Shown: positions 8,926 through 18,488, counted from the first letter of the stretch. The stretch: DNA of 64,000 nt from Bacillus sp. CH140a_4T (GCF_008923725.1 NZ_WBPF01000023.1:68201-132200), one strand, 5' to 3'. The notes: a model not told the origin generated them from the letters alone. Program-made: numbers and translations.

Positions 8926-9795
8926 TCATTTTTCATTACGGGAATTATTGTCACCCGTTCTATAATGATGGAGTAAACCATTAATTTCACCGCCAAGTAA
9001 AATTACCCATCCAGTTAAGTAGAACCATAACATTAAAATAATGATACCACCGAGACCACCATATGTATTGGCGTAATTTGCAAACTTATCTACATAATAA
9101 GCAAATGAGTACGATACCACAATCCATCCTACAGTAGCAAATGTCGCTCCTGAAATGACTTCTCTTCTTTTTAATTTTCGATCTGGTGCAAATGTATATA
9201 AAAAACTAAACAATGCAAATAACACGAAGAAACTCGCTACTAACCGCGTAATACTCCACACGTAAGAAAAACTATCTGATAAACCAATTGCTTTAAATAC
9301 CGCTGCCCCAATGACTTGTCCAAATACTGGAACAATTAGCGCAAACACAATCATAAAAATAATCGCTAATGTAAACACAATGGATAACGCTCTCGTTTTA
9401 ATAAAAGAACGTGTTTCTGTTACATCATACGCGCGGTTAAAAGCATTCATAACCGCATTTACCCCATTTGAAGCAAACCATAGCATCGATAATAAACCAA
9501 ATGATAATAAACCACCATTTTGCTCATTCACAACTTTATCAACGTTTACTTCAATTAAGGACATTGCATCTTCGGGTACGTATGGTTCTAATAAGTTGAG
9601 CACACTTTCTGTTTGAAGGTCAATGAATCCAAGAAGCGTAATTAAGAAAACAAGCCCAGGAAAAATCGCAAGCAAGAAGAAATAAGCGAGCTGTGCTGCC
9701 AAGCCCGCTACATCATCGCGCATCGTCCGGTCATATAAATCTTTACCAAACGAATAAGTACGATGTCTCCTCACCTTTTCTAAAATTTTTCTCAT
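8926..9795 (-). CDS. yfkH: YihY/BrkB family membrane protein
   Basis: A 289-residue protein with six hydrophobic segments, an N-terminal region RDDVAGLAAQLAYFFLLAIFPGL typical of YihY/UPF0761 (once misnamed RNase BN), and GGLGGIIILMLWFYLTGWVILLGGEIN near the C-terminus. Family function is unclear; transport or membrane roles have been proposed. It is third in the block yfkJ-yfkI-yfkH, the same order as in B. subtilis, starting 6 bases after the stop of yfkI, so the two are surely cotranscribed. Confidence 0.88.
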   Translation of the reverse strand: MRKILEKVRRHRTYSFGKDLYDRTMRDDVAGLAAQLAYFFLLAIFPGLVFLITLLGFIDLQTESVLNLLEPYVPEDAMSLIEVNVDKVVNEQNGGLLSFGLLSMLWFASNGVNAVMNAFNRAYDVTETRSFIKTRALSIVFTLAIIFMIVFALIVPVFGQVIGAAVFKAIGLSDSFSYVWSITRLVASFFVLFALFSFLYTFAPDRKLKRREVISGATFATVGWIVVSYSFAYYVDKFANYANTYGGLGGIIILMLWFYLTGWVILLGGEINGLLHHYRTGDNNSRNEK

Positions 9796-9801
9796 ATATG
9801 T

Positions 9802-10317
9802 TTAAACGCTTTTCTTCTCTTCTTTATCTTGCTTCAACTCAATGTACGCTTCAGTTTTTTTTTCCTCTGCATTTGAGTCTTTCATAAATAGTTCACGCGC
9901 TTCTTTCATACCGCCATCTTCAGCAACTACTGGCTCTTCTTCCGCTTTCAGCTCATCTACTTTTGAAGATACAGCTTGAATTTCAATCGTTTCTGGCTTC
10001 TCTGCTGGCTCAACCTTTTTCTTACTAAAAATTTCTTTCGTTTCTTTTAACGTCTCTACAACAGACGGCGTCAATTTTTTAATTTCCGCTACTTTCGCTT
10101 TCACTACATTGAAGTCAGCAAGTTCACGTCCTTTATCTGTAACAGTTTGCACTTTTTCTTTGATCTTTGCATTTTCACCAATTTCAATCATCTTTGTTTT
10201 TGCTTTTTCCGCTGTATTTTTTACTTTTTCACGGTTTTCTTTCTTCAACATAGATACAGCTACACCTGCAGCTACACCAATCGCAATGTTTCGAGCAATA
10301 TTATTTTTCTTTGCCAT
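9802..10317 (-). CDS. yfkI: YtxH-like general stress protein (yfkI position)
   Basis: A 171-residue protein: one N-terminal hydrophobic segment (about residues 9-24, ARNIAIGVAAGVAVSML) followed by a highly charged, Lys/Glu-rich helical region, the plan of YtxH-family proteins. It probably sits as a membrane-anchored cytoplasmic coiled coil. It lies between the phosphatase and the YihY gene as in the B. subtilis yfkJIH operon. The C-terminal half is low complexity (AEEEPVVAED, ELKQDKEEKK), so sequence similarity to B. subtilis may be weak and the symbol rests mostly on position. Confidence 0.65.
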   Translation of the reverse strand: MAKKNNIARNIAIGVAAGVAVSMLKKENREKVKNTAEKAKTKMIEIGENAKIKEKVQTVTDKGRELADFNVVKAKVAEIKKLTPSVVETLKETKEIFSKKKVEPAEKPETIEIQAVSSKVDELKAEEEPVVAEDGGMKEARELFMKDSNAEEKKTEAYIELKQDKEEKKSV

Positions 10318-10343
10318 ATTCCTTCACCCTTTCATTTCTTATG

Positions 10344-10364
10344 TTAGAAAGTATTTCTTTCTAA
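10344..10364. other. Palindrome between yfkJ and yfkI
   Basis: TTAGAAAG-TATTT-CTTTCTAA, a perfect 8-bp inverted repeat in the 53-bp gap of the operon. No T-run follows, so it is more likely an RNA-processing or stability hairpin, or an operator, than a terminator. Confidence 0.4.
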
Positions 10365-10370
10365 GCTTCC

Positions 10371-10835
10371 TCATATTCCTTGCTCATTTCGAATGAAAGC
10401 TAATAGCTTTGCACACCCTTCTGTTACAAGGTCATATACTTCTTGGAAATTCCCTGTATAGTAAGGGTCGGGAACATCTGTCCAGCCACCGTCTGGAACA
10501 AAATCGGACATTCTACCAATATAGCCTCCAGTTTTACCTAAACTTTTTAAATCTGCTATATTCTTGTTGTCCATGGCAATAATATAATCAAACTTTGTTA
10601 AATCTTCTTTTTCTACTTGCCTCGCTCTAATTCCTTCAAAAGTGACTGCATTTTCTTTTAAAATTTTTTGTGTTCCTTTATGTGGCGGATGACCAATATG
10701 CCAATCTCCAGTTCCTGCAGAATCAATGACAATTTTCTCTTCGAGTCCCTCTTTTACGACAAGATCTCGAAAAATCGCTTCCGCCATCGGAGAACGGCAA
10801 ATGTTCCCAAGACAAACAAACAATACTTGAACCAT
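10371..10835 (-). CDS. yfkJ: Low molecular weight protein-tyrosine phosphatase
   Basis: A 154-residue LMW-PTP that removes phosphate from phosphotyrosine. The active-site loop CLGNICRS begins at Cys8 (nucleophile) with Arg14, and the general acid is Asp123 in DPYYTG near the C-terminus. Length and motif spacing are normal, so the enzyme should be active. It leads the yfkJIH block on the minus strand and is divergent from yfkK, as in B. subtilis. A GAAGGGAAG ribosome site precedes the ATG. In B. subtilis YfkJ is linked to ethanol stress. Confidence 0.92.
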   Translation of the reverse strand: MVQVLFVCLGNICRSPMAEAIFRDLVVKEGLEEKIVIDSAGTGDWHIGHPPHKGTQKILKENAVTFEGIRARQVEKEDLTKFDYIIAMDNKNIADLKSLGKTGGYIGRMSDFVPDGGWTDVPDPYYTGNFQEVYDLVTEGCAKLLAFIRNEQGI

Positions 10836-10949
10836 ACTTTTGTTTCTTCCCTTCTTGGTGCATTTCTTAATATATACTTATTAGTATAAACAACCAATTA
10901 TTAATTATAAAGGAAATCCCTACTAATTTAATAGGATTGAAAAGATTCG

Positions 10950-10978
10950 TTAACGAAAATGATAAAAAATGTTAAGAT
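10950..10978 (+). promoter_or_regulatory. SigA-type promoter of yfkK
   Basis: TTAACG (10950-10955), 17-bp spacer, TAAGAT (10973-10978), about 33 bases before the GTG start. Confidence 0.5.
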
Positions 10979-11010
10979 AGCCTTATGTTATTTTAAAGGG
11001 GGACACTTCG

Positions 11011-11235
11011 GTGGATTTATCCGTAAAGTCAGAAGAAAACGTTGAATATATGGTCGAAGCTATTAAAGAAAAATTACGTATGGTTAATGCTGGAGCGATG
11101 AGAGCCGCTAGCTTTAATGAAGAAATGTACGAAGACTTACGTGACATTTATGAACATGTTATGAAACGTGAAACATTCAGCATCAGTGAAATGCAAGCTA
11201 TTACAGAAGAATTAGGTACATTAATTAAAAAGTAA
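11011..11235 (+). CDS. yfkK: UPF0435 (DUF1128) protein YfkK
   Basis: A 74-residue helical cytoplasmic protein, [21 protein letters not shown]..., matching the size and sequence style of the UPF0435/YfkK family (for example [10 protein letters not shown], then [13 protein letters not shown]). Function is unknown. Translation starts at GTG 11011, set by AAAGGGGGA seven bases upstream. It is divergent from yfkJ, a neighbourhood kept from B. subtilis. Confidence 0.88.
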
Positions 11236-11262
11236 AAAGCCTCGCTTATGAGGCTCTTTTTT
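11231..11262 (+). terminator. Terminator of yfkK
   Basis: AAAGCCTCGCTTATGAGGCTCTTTTTT: GAGCCTC-type arms and a T-run. Confidence 0.85.
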
Positions 11263-11424
11263 ATTTTCAACAAATTCATGACAACTCTTCCCTTTTCCTC
11301 AACCAACTGTAAAATATTGTACAATGGAAGTAGAACCTCACCTTAGATTTTTTCTCCATACATACTACTCGCAAATAATAGCAACACTACCATTGCTAAC
11401 TGTTTTTACTGGAGGTGCTTACTT

Positions 11425-14091
11425 ATGAGCAATTGGTACAGTAAGACGAAAGATCAAACATTAATCAACTTAGAAACAAACGAAAAACACGGTTTAACAG
11501 ATGAAATTGTAAGTGAACGTTTAAAGCAATACGGTTTTAATGAATTAGCTACAAAACAAAAACGCTCGTTATGGCAGCGTATTTTCGCCCAAATTAATGA
11601 CGTCCTCGTATATGTCCTTATTATTGCTGCCCTTATTTCTGCCTTTGTAGGTGAATGGGCTGATGCCAGTATTATCGCGCTCGTTGTAATTTTGAATGCG
11701 GTTATCGGTGTCATCCAAGAATCGAAAGCAGAACAAGCTTTAGCGGCATTGAAAAAAATGGCGACACCTAAAGCTATCGTCAAGCGAGATGGTGAACTAA
11801 AAGAAATTCCATCTGAACAAGTCGTTCCAGGTGATATTGTCATGTTGGATGCAGGACGTTATATCCCATGTGATTTACGGCTTATCGAAACAGCAAATTT
11901 AAAAGTTGAAGAATCTGCTCTAACTGGTGAATCCGTCCCTGTTGATAAAGATGCAATTTACCACCCTTCTATGCAAAGTGATGAACAAGTACCACTTGGG
12001 GATCAAAAAAACATGGCCTTTATGTCTACTCTTGTAACATACGGGCGAGGCGTCGGTGTTGCTGTTGAAACTGGAATGAACTCACAAATTGGTAAGATTG
12101 CTACCCTTTTACATGAAGCAGACGATGATATGACACCACTTCAAAAAAGCTTAGCACAAGTCGGAAAGTATTTAGGATTTGTCGCTGTAGCTATTTGCGT
12201 CATTATGTTTATCATCGGTTTTTTACAAGGACGAGATACGTTAGAAATGTTTATGACTGCTATTAGTTTAGCCGTTGCAGCTATTCCAGAAGGCTTGCCC
12301 GCTATCGTTTCCATCGTTCTTGCAATTGGTGTGCAGCGAATGATTAAACAAAATGTTATCATTCGTAAACTACCAGCTGTCGAAGCTCTCGGTTCTGTCA
12401 CAATTATTTGTTCAGATAAAACAGGTACGTTAACGCAAAATAAAATGACCGTTACTCACTTTTATAGTGATAACACATACGACCACTTAAAAAACTTAAA
12501 TGTAAATAATGATGTACAACGTCTATTGTTAGAAAATATGGTGCTATGCAACGATGCTTCTTACGGTCCCGACTCACAAACAGGAGACCCTACCGAAATC
12601 GCCCTTCTTGTTGCTGGGAACACTTTTAACATGCAAAAAAATCATTTAGAAAAGATACGTGAACGCGTTAATGAGCTGCCTTTCGATTCAGATCGTAAAA
12701 TGATGTCAACCGTGCATACATACGATGAAAGCTACTATAGTATGACGAAAGGTGCTATTGATAAACTCTTACCTCGATGTACCCACATATTTAAAAACGG
12801 TAAAATCGAGGTTCTAACAGATGCTGATAAAAATCAAATATTAGAAGCTGCCTTGGCAATGTCTCAAGAGGCTTTAAGAGTACTTTCATTCGCATTTAAA
12901 CAATATAATTCAAACGATGTGGATATAGATCATCTTGAAGAAAACCTCATCTTTATCGGTCTTGTTGGTATGATTGATCCACCGCGAACTGAAGTAAAAG
13001 ATTCCATTACAGAATGTAAAAAAGCCGGTATTCGCACAGTTATGATTACTGGTGACCATAAAGATACCGCCTTTGCCATTGCCAAAGAACTTGGTATTGC
13101 TAAAGAAATATCTGAAATTATGATTGGAACTGAATTAGATAACATTCCCGATACAGAACTAGCAAATAAAATTAATCACTTAAATGTATTTGCCAGAGTC
13201 TCTCCAGAGCATAAAGTAAAGATCGTAAAAGCATTACGTGCAAAAGGAAATATCGTTTCTATGACTGGTGATGGTGTCAATGACGCTCCATCTTTAAAGC
13301 AAGCGGATGTTGGCGTAGCGATGGGTATTACAGGAACAGACGTTGCAAAAGGAGCAGCGGATGTCGTGTTAACAGATGATAATTTCTCATCTATCGTGAA
13401 AGCTGTTGAGGAAGGTAGAAATATTTATCGTAACATAAAAAAATCAATTCTCTTCCTACTCTCTTGTAACTTCGGAGAAATTATCGCTTTATTTTTAGCT
13501 ATTTTGCTCGGCTGGGCAACACCACTACGACCTATTCACATTTTGTGGGTAAATTTAATTACAGATACACTGCCTGCATTATCGCTTGGGGTTGATCCTG
13601 AAGATCCAGATGTGATGAAAGAAAAACCACGACATGCGAAAGAAAGCCTATTTAGTGGGAGCGTTCCGTTTCTTATTTTCAATGGAGTTGTCATTGGACT
13701 TTTAACGCTAACAGCCTTTATCATAGGGGCAAAATTCTATACCGGAGATACAAATTTATTCCCTCTCTTCCCAGAGAAAATTGATGAAGATGCTCTATTA
13801 CACGCTCAAACGATGGCATTTGTCGTTCTTAGTTTTTCTCAGCTCATTCATTCATTTAACTTGCGTTCAAGAACGAAATCCATTTTTTCAATTGGGATTT
13901 TTACAAATAAATATTTAGTCTTCTCCCTTCTTATCGGTGTTCTTATGCAAGTTTGTATCATCTCCATCCCACCTCTTGCAAATATATTCGGCGTGCATGC
14001 ATTAACGATGCGAGATTGGGGATTTGTTCTCTTATTAAGTATCATTCCGCTTGTTGTGAATGAGATCATTAAATTAGTAAAGAGAAACTAA
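11425..14091 (+). CDS. P-type Ca2+-transporting ATPase (type IIA)
   Basis: An 888-residue P2A-type cation pump. Order: N-terminal cation ATPase domain, helices M1-M2, actuator LTGESVPVDK, M4 site AAIPEGLPAIV (the Ca2+ site PEGLP), phosphorylation motif DKTGTLTQNKMTV with Asp331, KGAIDKLLPRC nucleotide domain, GDGVNDAPSLK hinge, and M5-M10 with ILWVNLITDTLPALSLG. This is the pattern of SERCA-like bacterial pumps such as B. subtilis YloB, which exports Ca2+ during sporulation. It stands alone between terminators. Ca2+ is strongly favoured; Mn2+ is possible in this class. Confidence 0.92.
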   Translation: MSNWYSKTKDQTLINLETNEKHGLTDEIVSERLKQYGFNELATKQKRSLWQRIFAQINDVLVYVLIIAALISAFVGEWADASIIALVVILNAVIGVIQESKAEQALAALKKMATPKAIVKRDGELKEIPSEQVVPGDIVMLDAGRYIPCDLRLIETANLKVEESALTGESVPVDKDAIYHPSMQSDEQVPLGDQKNMAFMSTLVTYGRGVGVAVETGMNSQIGKIATLLHEADDDMTPLQKSLAQVGKYLGFVAVAICVIMFIIGFLQGRDTLEMFMTAISLAVAAIPEGLPAIVSIVLAIGVQRMIKQNVIIRKLPAVEALGSVTIICSDKTGTLTQNKMTVTHFYSDNTYDHLKNLNVNNDVQRLLLENMVLCNDASYGPDSQTGDPTEIALLVAGNTFNMQKNHLEKIRERVNELPFDSDRKMMSTVHTYDESYYSMTKGAIDKLLPRCTHIFKNGKIEVLTDADKNQILEAALAMSQEALRVLSFAFKQYNSNDVDIDHLEENLIFIGLVGMIDPPRTEVKDSITECKKAGIRTVMITGDHKDTAFAIAKELGIAKEISEIMIGTELDNIPDTELANKINHLNVFARVSPEHKVKIVKALRAKGNIVSMTGDGVNDAPSLKQADVGVAMGITGTDVAKGAADVVLTDDNFSSIVKAVEEGRNIYRNIKKSILFLLSCNFGEIIALFLAILLGWATPLRPIHILWVNLITDTLPALSLGVDPEDPDVMKEKPRHAKESLFSGSVPFLIFNGVVIGLLTLTAFIIGAKFYTGDTNLFPLFPEKIDEDALLHAQTMAFVVLSFSQLIHSFNLRSRTKSIFSIGIFTNKYLVFSLLIGVLMQVCIISIPPLANIFGVHALTMRDWGFVLLLSIIPLVVNEIIKLVKRN

Positions 14092-14124
14092 AAGGCAATG
14101 AGGATTAATCCTCATTGCCTTTTC
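14091..14124 (+). terminator. Terminator of Ca2+ ATPase gene
   Basis: AAAAGGCAATGAGGATTAAT and CCTCATTGCCTTTT arms, directly after the stop codon. Confidence 0.88.
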
Positions 14125-14132
14125 ATTTATTT

Positions 14133-14177
14133 CACTATTTGTGAGATATGTCCCCGTTGTTTAAAGTTTCACTTTAT
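14133..14177. repeat. bcr1 end fragment abutting the yceH stop
   Basis: CACTATTTGTG... followed by TTTAAAGTTTCACTTTAT, the reverse complement of the bcr1 left end with its ATAAA flank. The TAA stop of yceH (14174-14176) lies within this ATAAA-type sequence. The CACTATTTGTG part resembles the remnant at 4684-4745. Confidence 0.5.
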
Positions 14178-15256
14178 CCTTGTAATTCTTTTTTTATGTT
14201 CTCTGTTAACGTAGCCATACGCTTGCGGCTCTCTTCACGCTCACGTTTATTTTGCTCTTCAATTTGTTGTGTTTCTTGCATACCTCTTGAAATAATGTTC
14301 CAAGTTTCCTCAAGTGTTTCCATCTTAATACTAGAAGAACCTGATAATCTCGCTACTTCCACACTTTGCGTTGCGATATTTTGTGCATTTTTCTTAAGTA
14401 ATTCATTTGTACGGCGATCAAGTTCAGCCATAGAATCTGCAACAAGCTTTTGACGTTTCGCATTTACCGCTTGAATGATACCATTTTTAAAGATAGGAAT
14501 CGTTGTAATAAATGCTGTATTGATTTTACCAATTAATTTATTATTACCACGTTGAACCATACGAATTTGTGGTGCTGTCAGTAGCGCAACCATACGTGCT
14601 TTTTCTAAATCATCAATACGTTGCTCTAAAATTTCAACAGAGTTTTTCAGTGATTCTAATTCAATACCTGCTAATTGGTCATTGTTACGCACACGCTCTT
14701 CGTACATCGGAACGAGCTCTGTATTTAAACGCTCTAATAACATTTCCCCTGCTACTACATACTTTTCTAAGTCTAAATAATATTTTAAATTTTGCTCATA
14801 TAAACCATCTAACGTGCCGATTGATTTTTTCATTTCATCTTGATACTTTGTAATTTCTACGTATACTTTATCCATTTCGCGACCCATTGTTTGGTACTTA
14901 CTAAAGATCTGTTCAATCATTTTATCAGCTTTTTTGAACATACGTGAGAAGAAACCGCTTTTCTCTTCCGCAAAGTCTTTACTATCAAATCTATCCATAA
15001 TTTTACCAAGCTGTTTTAATAATTCTCCAGAGTCTTCTATTTTTGATAAAGACATTGTATGTAAAATTTGATCAGCGAAACGTGAAATTTCCATAGATGG
15101 TTCTTTTCCAAGCTCGATTAATTCTAACTGATCTTTAATATCTACTGCATTATAAATACGTTGTACTTCTGCATCTTGTCTAAGTTGTAAACGAACATCT
15201 TGTGCCGTTTGCTCATTTAATTCTGTTTTCGAATCTAGTATAACTGGGTTATTCAT
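14174..15256 (-). CDS. yceH: TelA-family toxic anion resistance protein
   Basis: A 360-residue cytoplasmic, almost wholly helical protein of the TelA/KlaA family (tellurite resistance, toxic anion resistance). Characteristic stretches are the central LKYYLDLEKYVVAGEMLLERL and TAPQIRMVQRGNNKLIGKINTAFITTIPIFKNGI. It is the last gene of the six-gene block matching B. subtilis yceCDEFGH, 18 bases after yceG. TerD and TelA proteins are thought to work together in stress or phage-related responses; the molecular activity is unknown. The start is ATG after GGGAGAATGCCAT. Confidence 0.9.
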   Translation of the reverse strand: MNNPVILDSKTELNEQTAQDVRLQLRQDAEVQRIYNAVDIKDQLELIELGKEPSMEISRFADQILHTMSLSKIEDSGELLKQLGKIMDRFDSKDFAEEKSGFFSRMFKKADKMIEQIFSKYQTMGREMDKVYVEITKYQDEMKKSIGTLDGLYEQNLKYYLDLEKYVVAGEMLLERLNTELVPMYEERVRNNDQLAGIELESLKNSVEILEQRIDDLEKARMVALLTAPQIRMVQRGNNKLIGKINTAFITTIPIFKNGIIQAVNAKRQKLVADSMAELDRRTNELLKKNAQNIATQSVEVARLSGSSSIKMETLEETWNIISRGMQETQQIEEQNKREREESRKRMATLTENIKKELQG

Positions 15257-15274
15257 ATGGCATTCTCCCTTTCC

Positions 15275-16906
15275 TTATAAAAATGGACGAAATAGTCCTT
15301 TTATTGTTTGTGATAAATTTTTATAGGCTGATGAACCATGAAACTCAAGATCGAAATTAACTTCTTCAAGCCAATGGGAATCAAATGCTCCTGCCTCAAT
15401 ATACGGTTCAATATCATTTCTTCCCGTTGGATTAAAGTGGAATACATCTACTCCAATTTGATTTAAAAATAGTAATAAAACAGCATCCGAACGGCTTAAT
15501 TCTCCGCTCTTCTCATTATTAAATATAACAATTTTCGGTACTTCTTGCGAGTAATCAAATTTCTCAAGTTGCTCTAAAATGTTCGGCGGTATTTGAGAAA
15601 GTTGTGCGAAAACATACAGCGCTACATCTTGTTTCGTCTCTTTCCCAATGGGTTTACACATTTCACTTTCGCACGCATGAATGATCGCCTCTGCAATACC
15701 ATGTTGCAATCCTTCTGGCAGACGCTTATGTGGCCACCAATGACTGTTCATAATTAAATCAGGGTGTAATTTGCCCCCGCGGTCTAACGCATCTCGGTAA
15801 TGGTATTGGAAATTCGCTTTTTGTTCTTTCGTAAACGGAAATGTGTTAATTAATAAACTATTATCAAATGATGTAATAGCCTTTAATCGCTGAAAATATT
15901 CTTTATCATTCTTTGAAACACCTGATATTTTCGCAAATAAAGAAGGGATATAAATGTGTTTATTTTCAACAAAGAATGTCGGGCGTACAAACGCCTTTTC
16001 TTTCGTAATTAAAAAGAGTTCATCATACGTTGTTTTGAGCGTACGAGCTACAGGCGTATAGGAACGGAATTGCCATGGCTTGTACAATAGTGAATTATCG
16101 TGGTGCAGTACTTGTTCAATTTCTTTTGAAGCTTGATATGCTACTGTTGCTACACGCTCGCGGCGGCGGTCTGGAAATGGCTCAAGAGAAATCCGACTTG
16201 GATGAGACACAACAAAACTTCTTCCTTCCTCATCAACATTCTCAAATCCATCTTTTCCTTCTGGATGATAATAAAGTACATCGCAGCCGAGCATAATAAG
16301 AAAGTATAAGAAATATATACGGCTTTCCTGTGCATCACCGTACCAAACGATACGCGGCATTTGTTTCTTATAATTAATCGTAGAGAACCACTTCGCTACG
16401 TAATTTTCACTTAACTTAATCATATCGATTAAGAAACGACGGAATCCTTCTGTTTTTAATGATTGGTTATGTTGTTTTTCATACAATTTCAATACAGAGA
16501 TAAACGTCGTATGTATATAATGCTGTAAGTCAGGATTGTCTACTTGTGGTAATAGTTGTTTCCCAGACAAATGGGCTACAAGCCTATTTACTGTCAGTCC
16601 ATTCGGTGCTTCTTGATGTAATGTAAAAACCTCTTGAATATAGCGCAGTTTTTCGGGATCAATCACCTTATTTAAATTTTGTTCATGCAAAACCTCAATC
16701 CCTTTTACTTGACTATAATCAAATAGCTCATTGAAATATTCATCTACATCATTAGGAACACCAAGAATACGAGTTGCTATATAACTAAACTTCATCTCAT
16801 TCTCTGTCAGTTCATATTGTGGGCGTTTTTCTAAAAGCGCTTCAAATTGCTTTAAATCCGATTCGTCTTTTAATGCACATGGTTGAAGTGTAAAACGTGA
16901 AAACAC
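15275..16906 (-). CDS. yceG: YceG family protein
   Basis: A 543-residue soluble protein with no transmembrane segment, in the yceG slot of the operon and of matching length (B. subtilis YceG about 537). It contains PRIVWYGDAQESRIYFLYFLIMLGCDVLYYHPEGKDGF and, near the end, a similar EVPKIVIFNNEKSGELSRSDAVLLLFLNQIGVDVFHFNPTG unit, so it seems to hold two related alpha/beta lobes of the kind found in TerC/TerD-associated proteins. Start GTG 16906 follows GGAGGTG by seven bases. Function unknown. Confidence 0.82.
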   Translation of the reverse strand: MFSRFTLQPCALKDESDLKQFEALLEKRPQYELTENEMKFSYIATRILGVPNDVDEYFNELFDYSQVKGIEVLHEQNLNKVIDPEKLRYIQEVFTLHQEAPNGLTVNRLVAHLSGKQLLPQVDNPDLQHYIHTTFISVLKLYEKQHNQSLKTEGFRRFLIDMIKLSENYVAKWFSTINYKKQMPRIVWYGDAQESRIYFLYFLIMLGCDVLYYHPEGKDGFENVDEEGRSFVVSHPSRISLEPFPDRRRERVATVAYQASKEIEQVLHHDNSLLYKPWQFRSYTPVARTLKTTYDELFLITKEKAFVRPTFFVENKHIYIPSLFAKISGVSKNDKEYFQRLKAITSFDNSLLINTFPFTKEQKANFQYHYRDALDRGGKLHPDLIMNSHWWPHKRLPEGLQHGIAEAIIHACESEMCKPIGKETKQDVALYVFAQLSQIPPNILEQLEKFDYSQEVPKIVIFNNEKSGELSRSDAVLLLFLNQIGVDVFHFNPTGRNDIEPYIEAGAFDSHWLEEVNFDLEFHGSSAYKNLSQTIKGLFRPFL

Positions 16907-16979
16907 AACAGTTCACCTCCAAAAACATTTACTTTTTTTATAAAGTCTCTCTTCTATTATAAACTATTTTTGGTTATAA

Positions 16980-17013
16980 AAAATGGGCGCTCGTAAAACG
17001 AGCAAACCCATTT
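16980..17013 (-). terminator. Intra-operon terminator-like hairpin, yceF/yceG
   Basis: AAATGGG..GCTCG / CGAGC..CCCATTT with a T-run on the minus strand, immediately after the yceF stop. It should reduce transcription into yceG-yceH. Confidence 0.75.
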
Positions 17014-17016
17014 CAA

Positions 17017-17808
17017 TTATTTATGATTATTTTTAGTAGCTGCAACTTCTTCTTTAGCTTGTCCAGAATTCTTCATGTAGTGAAGTATAAATGTTGCTCC
17101 AAATGCTACAACTAAAATAATAAAGAATAGCGTATGGCTTACTTCAATATGAATAACCGACAATAACATTTTTGCTGCAATAATTAAGATTAAAATATAT
17201 GCTGTCGTTTCAAGTTCTGGAATACGCTCTAACAATTTTAAAAATACACCAGCGATACCGCGCATCATTAAAATACCAAGCATTCCACCTAATAATAAAA
17301 TCCAAACTTCATTTGATACACCAAATGCGGCAAGTACGCTATCTACAGAGAACGCGATATCCATTAATTCAACCATCGCAACTGTTCCCCAGAAGACACC
17401 AAACATTCTGAAGAGAATACTATTTTGGTTCATACCATGAGCTTCCTCTTCTTCTGCATTACCTTTTCTTTTATCAATGAAGTATTTAACTGACAACCAT
17501 GCTAAGTAAAGTGCACCTAACACTTTTACCCATGCTAATTTAATTAAGAACATTCCAATTCCAATTGCAATAAAACGGAATACATAAGCTCCAATAAGTC
17601 CATAGAATAATGCTTTTTTACGTTTTTCTTCCGGAAGGTGTTTTACCATTACCGCTAATACAAGTGCATTATCAGCAGATAACAATCCTTCAAGTACAAC
17701 AAGTGTACCTATTAATCCCCACGATACTGGATCTTGCAACACTTTAATCCACATGTCCAAGTCGAAAAACTGAGCATACGTATCAAGGATTCCTTGCAAA
17801 ATACTCAT
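17017..17808 (-). CDS. yceF: TerC-family integral membrane protein
   Basis: A 263-residue membrane protein with seven to nine hydrophobic segments. TerC signatures are VLEGLLSADNALVLAVMVKHLP (the conserved SADNALV) in the first third and MDIAFSVDSVLAAFG in the second half, each with acidic residues inside the membrane that are thought to bind metal (Mn2+). In B. subtilis, TerC proteins YceF and YkoY supply Mn2+ to exported proteins. It lies between the TerD genes and yceG. Confidence 0.93.
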   Translation of the reverse strand: MSILQGILDTYAQFFDLDMWIKVLQDPVSWGLIGTLVVLEGLLSADNALVLAVMVKHLPEEKRKKALFYGLIGAYVFRFIAIGIGMFLIKLAWVKVLGALYLAWLSVKYFIDKRKGNAEEEEAHGMNQNSILFRMFGVFWGTVAMVELMDIAFSVDSVLAAFGVSNEVWILLLGGMLGILMMRGIAGVFLKLLERIPELETTAYILILIIAAKMLLSVIHIEVSHTLFFIILVVAFGATFILHYMKNSGQAKEEVAATKNNHK

Positions 17809-17854
17809 CTTACCTTTATCTCCTATTCTTTGCTAGATTTATAGAAAGGTCAAA

Positions 17855-17881
17855 AAAAGGAAACGAATATCGTTTCCCTTC
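17855..17881 (-). terminator. Intra-operon hairpin, yceE/yceF
   Basis: GGAAACGATATTCGTTTCC on the minus strand, followed by TTTTTTTGACC; lies between the yceE stop and yceF. Confidence 0.75.
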
Positions 17882-18460
17882 TTATGCATCCAAGCCATAC
17901 GCTCTTACAAGCGCACCTAAACCACCTTGGAATCCGCTTCCTACTGCATTAAACTTCCACTGTCCATTATGACGGTATAATTCACAAAAGACAACTGCTG
18001 TTTCGATGGAGAAATCTTCCCCTAAATCAAAACGAAGAACTTCTTCATTCGTTTCTTCATTCGCTAAACGAACGAATGCGTTTCCAACTTGTCCAAAGTT
18101 TTGATTACGGCCTTCTCCATCATAAATCGTAACTGTAATAGCAATTCTGTGCACATCTGCTGGAACATTCTTTAAGTCCACAACAAGTTGTTCATCATCA
18201 CCATTACCTTCACCTGTGCGGTTATCTCCTGTATGTAGAACAGATCCACAAGGAGACTGTAAATTGTTATAGAAGATAAAATCAGTTTCCTTCGTACACT
18301 TTCCGTTCGCATCTAATAAAAAGGCAGATGCATCTAAATCGAAATCTGATCCACCATCATAAGATTTAATATCCCATCCAAGGCCAATTACTGCTTTTGT
18401 TAAACCAGGGCTTGTCTTTGCCAAGTCAATTTTCTGTCCTTTTTGTAATTGAATAACCAT
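17882..18460 (-). CDS. yceE: TerD-family protein
   Basis: A 192-residue cytoplasmic TerD-domain protein. The TerD fold binds Ca2+ through acidic loops; here [26 protein letters not shown] and [15 protein letters not shown] supply them. It is third of three tandem TerD genes, and is closer to yceD (196 codons) than to yceC. A GAGGTGAATATAC ribosome site precedes ATG. Family members take part in tellurite and oxidative stress resistance; the mechanism is unknown. Confidence 0.93.
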   Translation of the reverse strand: MVIQLQKGQKIDLAKTSPGLTKAVIGLGWDIKSYDGGSDFDLDASAFLLDANGKCTKETDFIFYNNLQSPCGSVLHTGDNRTGEGNGDDEQLVVDLKNVPADVHRIAITVTIYDGEGRNQNFGQVGNAFVRLANEETNEEVLRFDLGEDFSIETAVVFCELYRHNGQWKFNAVGSGFQGGLGALVRAYGLDA

Positions 18461-18488
18461 GTATATTCACCTCTATAATTTAATGTTT

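Noticed and set aside
8775-8984. 69-codon plus-strand frame opposite the small Asn/Lys-rich gene
   Set aside because: Antisense shadow of the small gene and yfkH end; no ribosome site.
10371-11235. yfkJIH/yfkK block as a novel phosphatase system
   Set aside because: Same arrangement is standard in B. subtilis and relatives.
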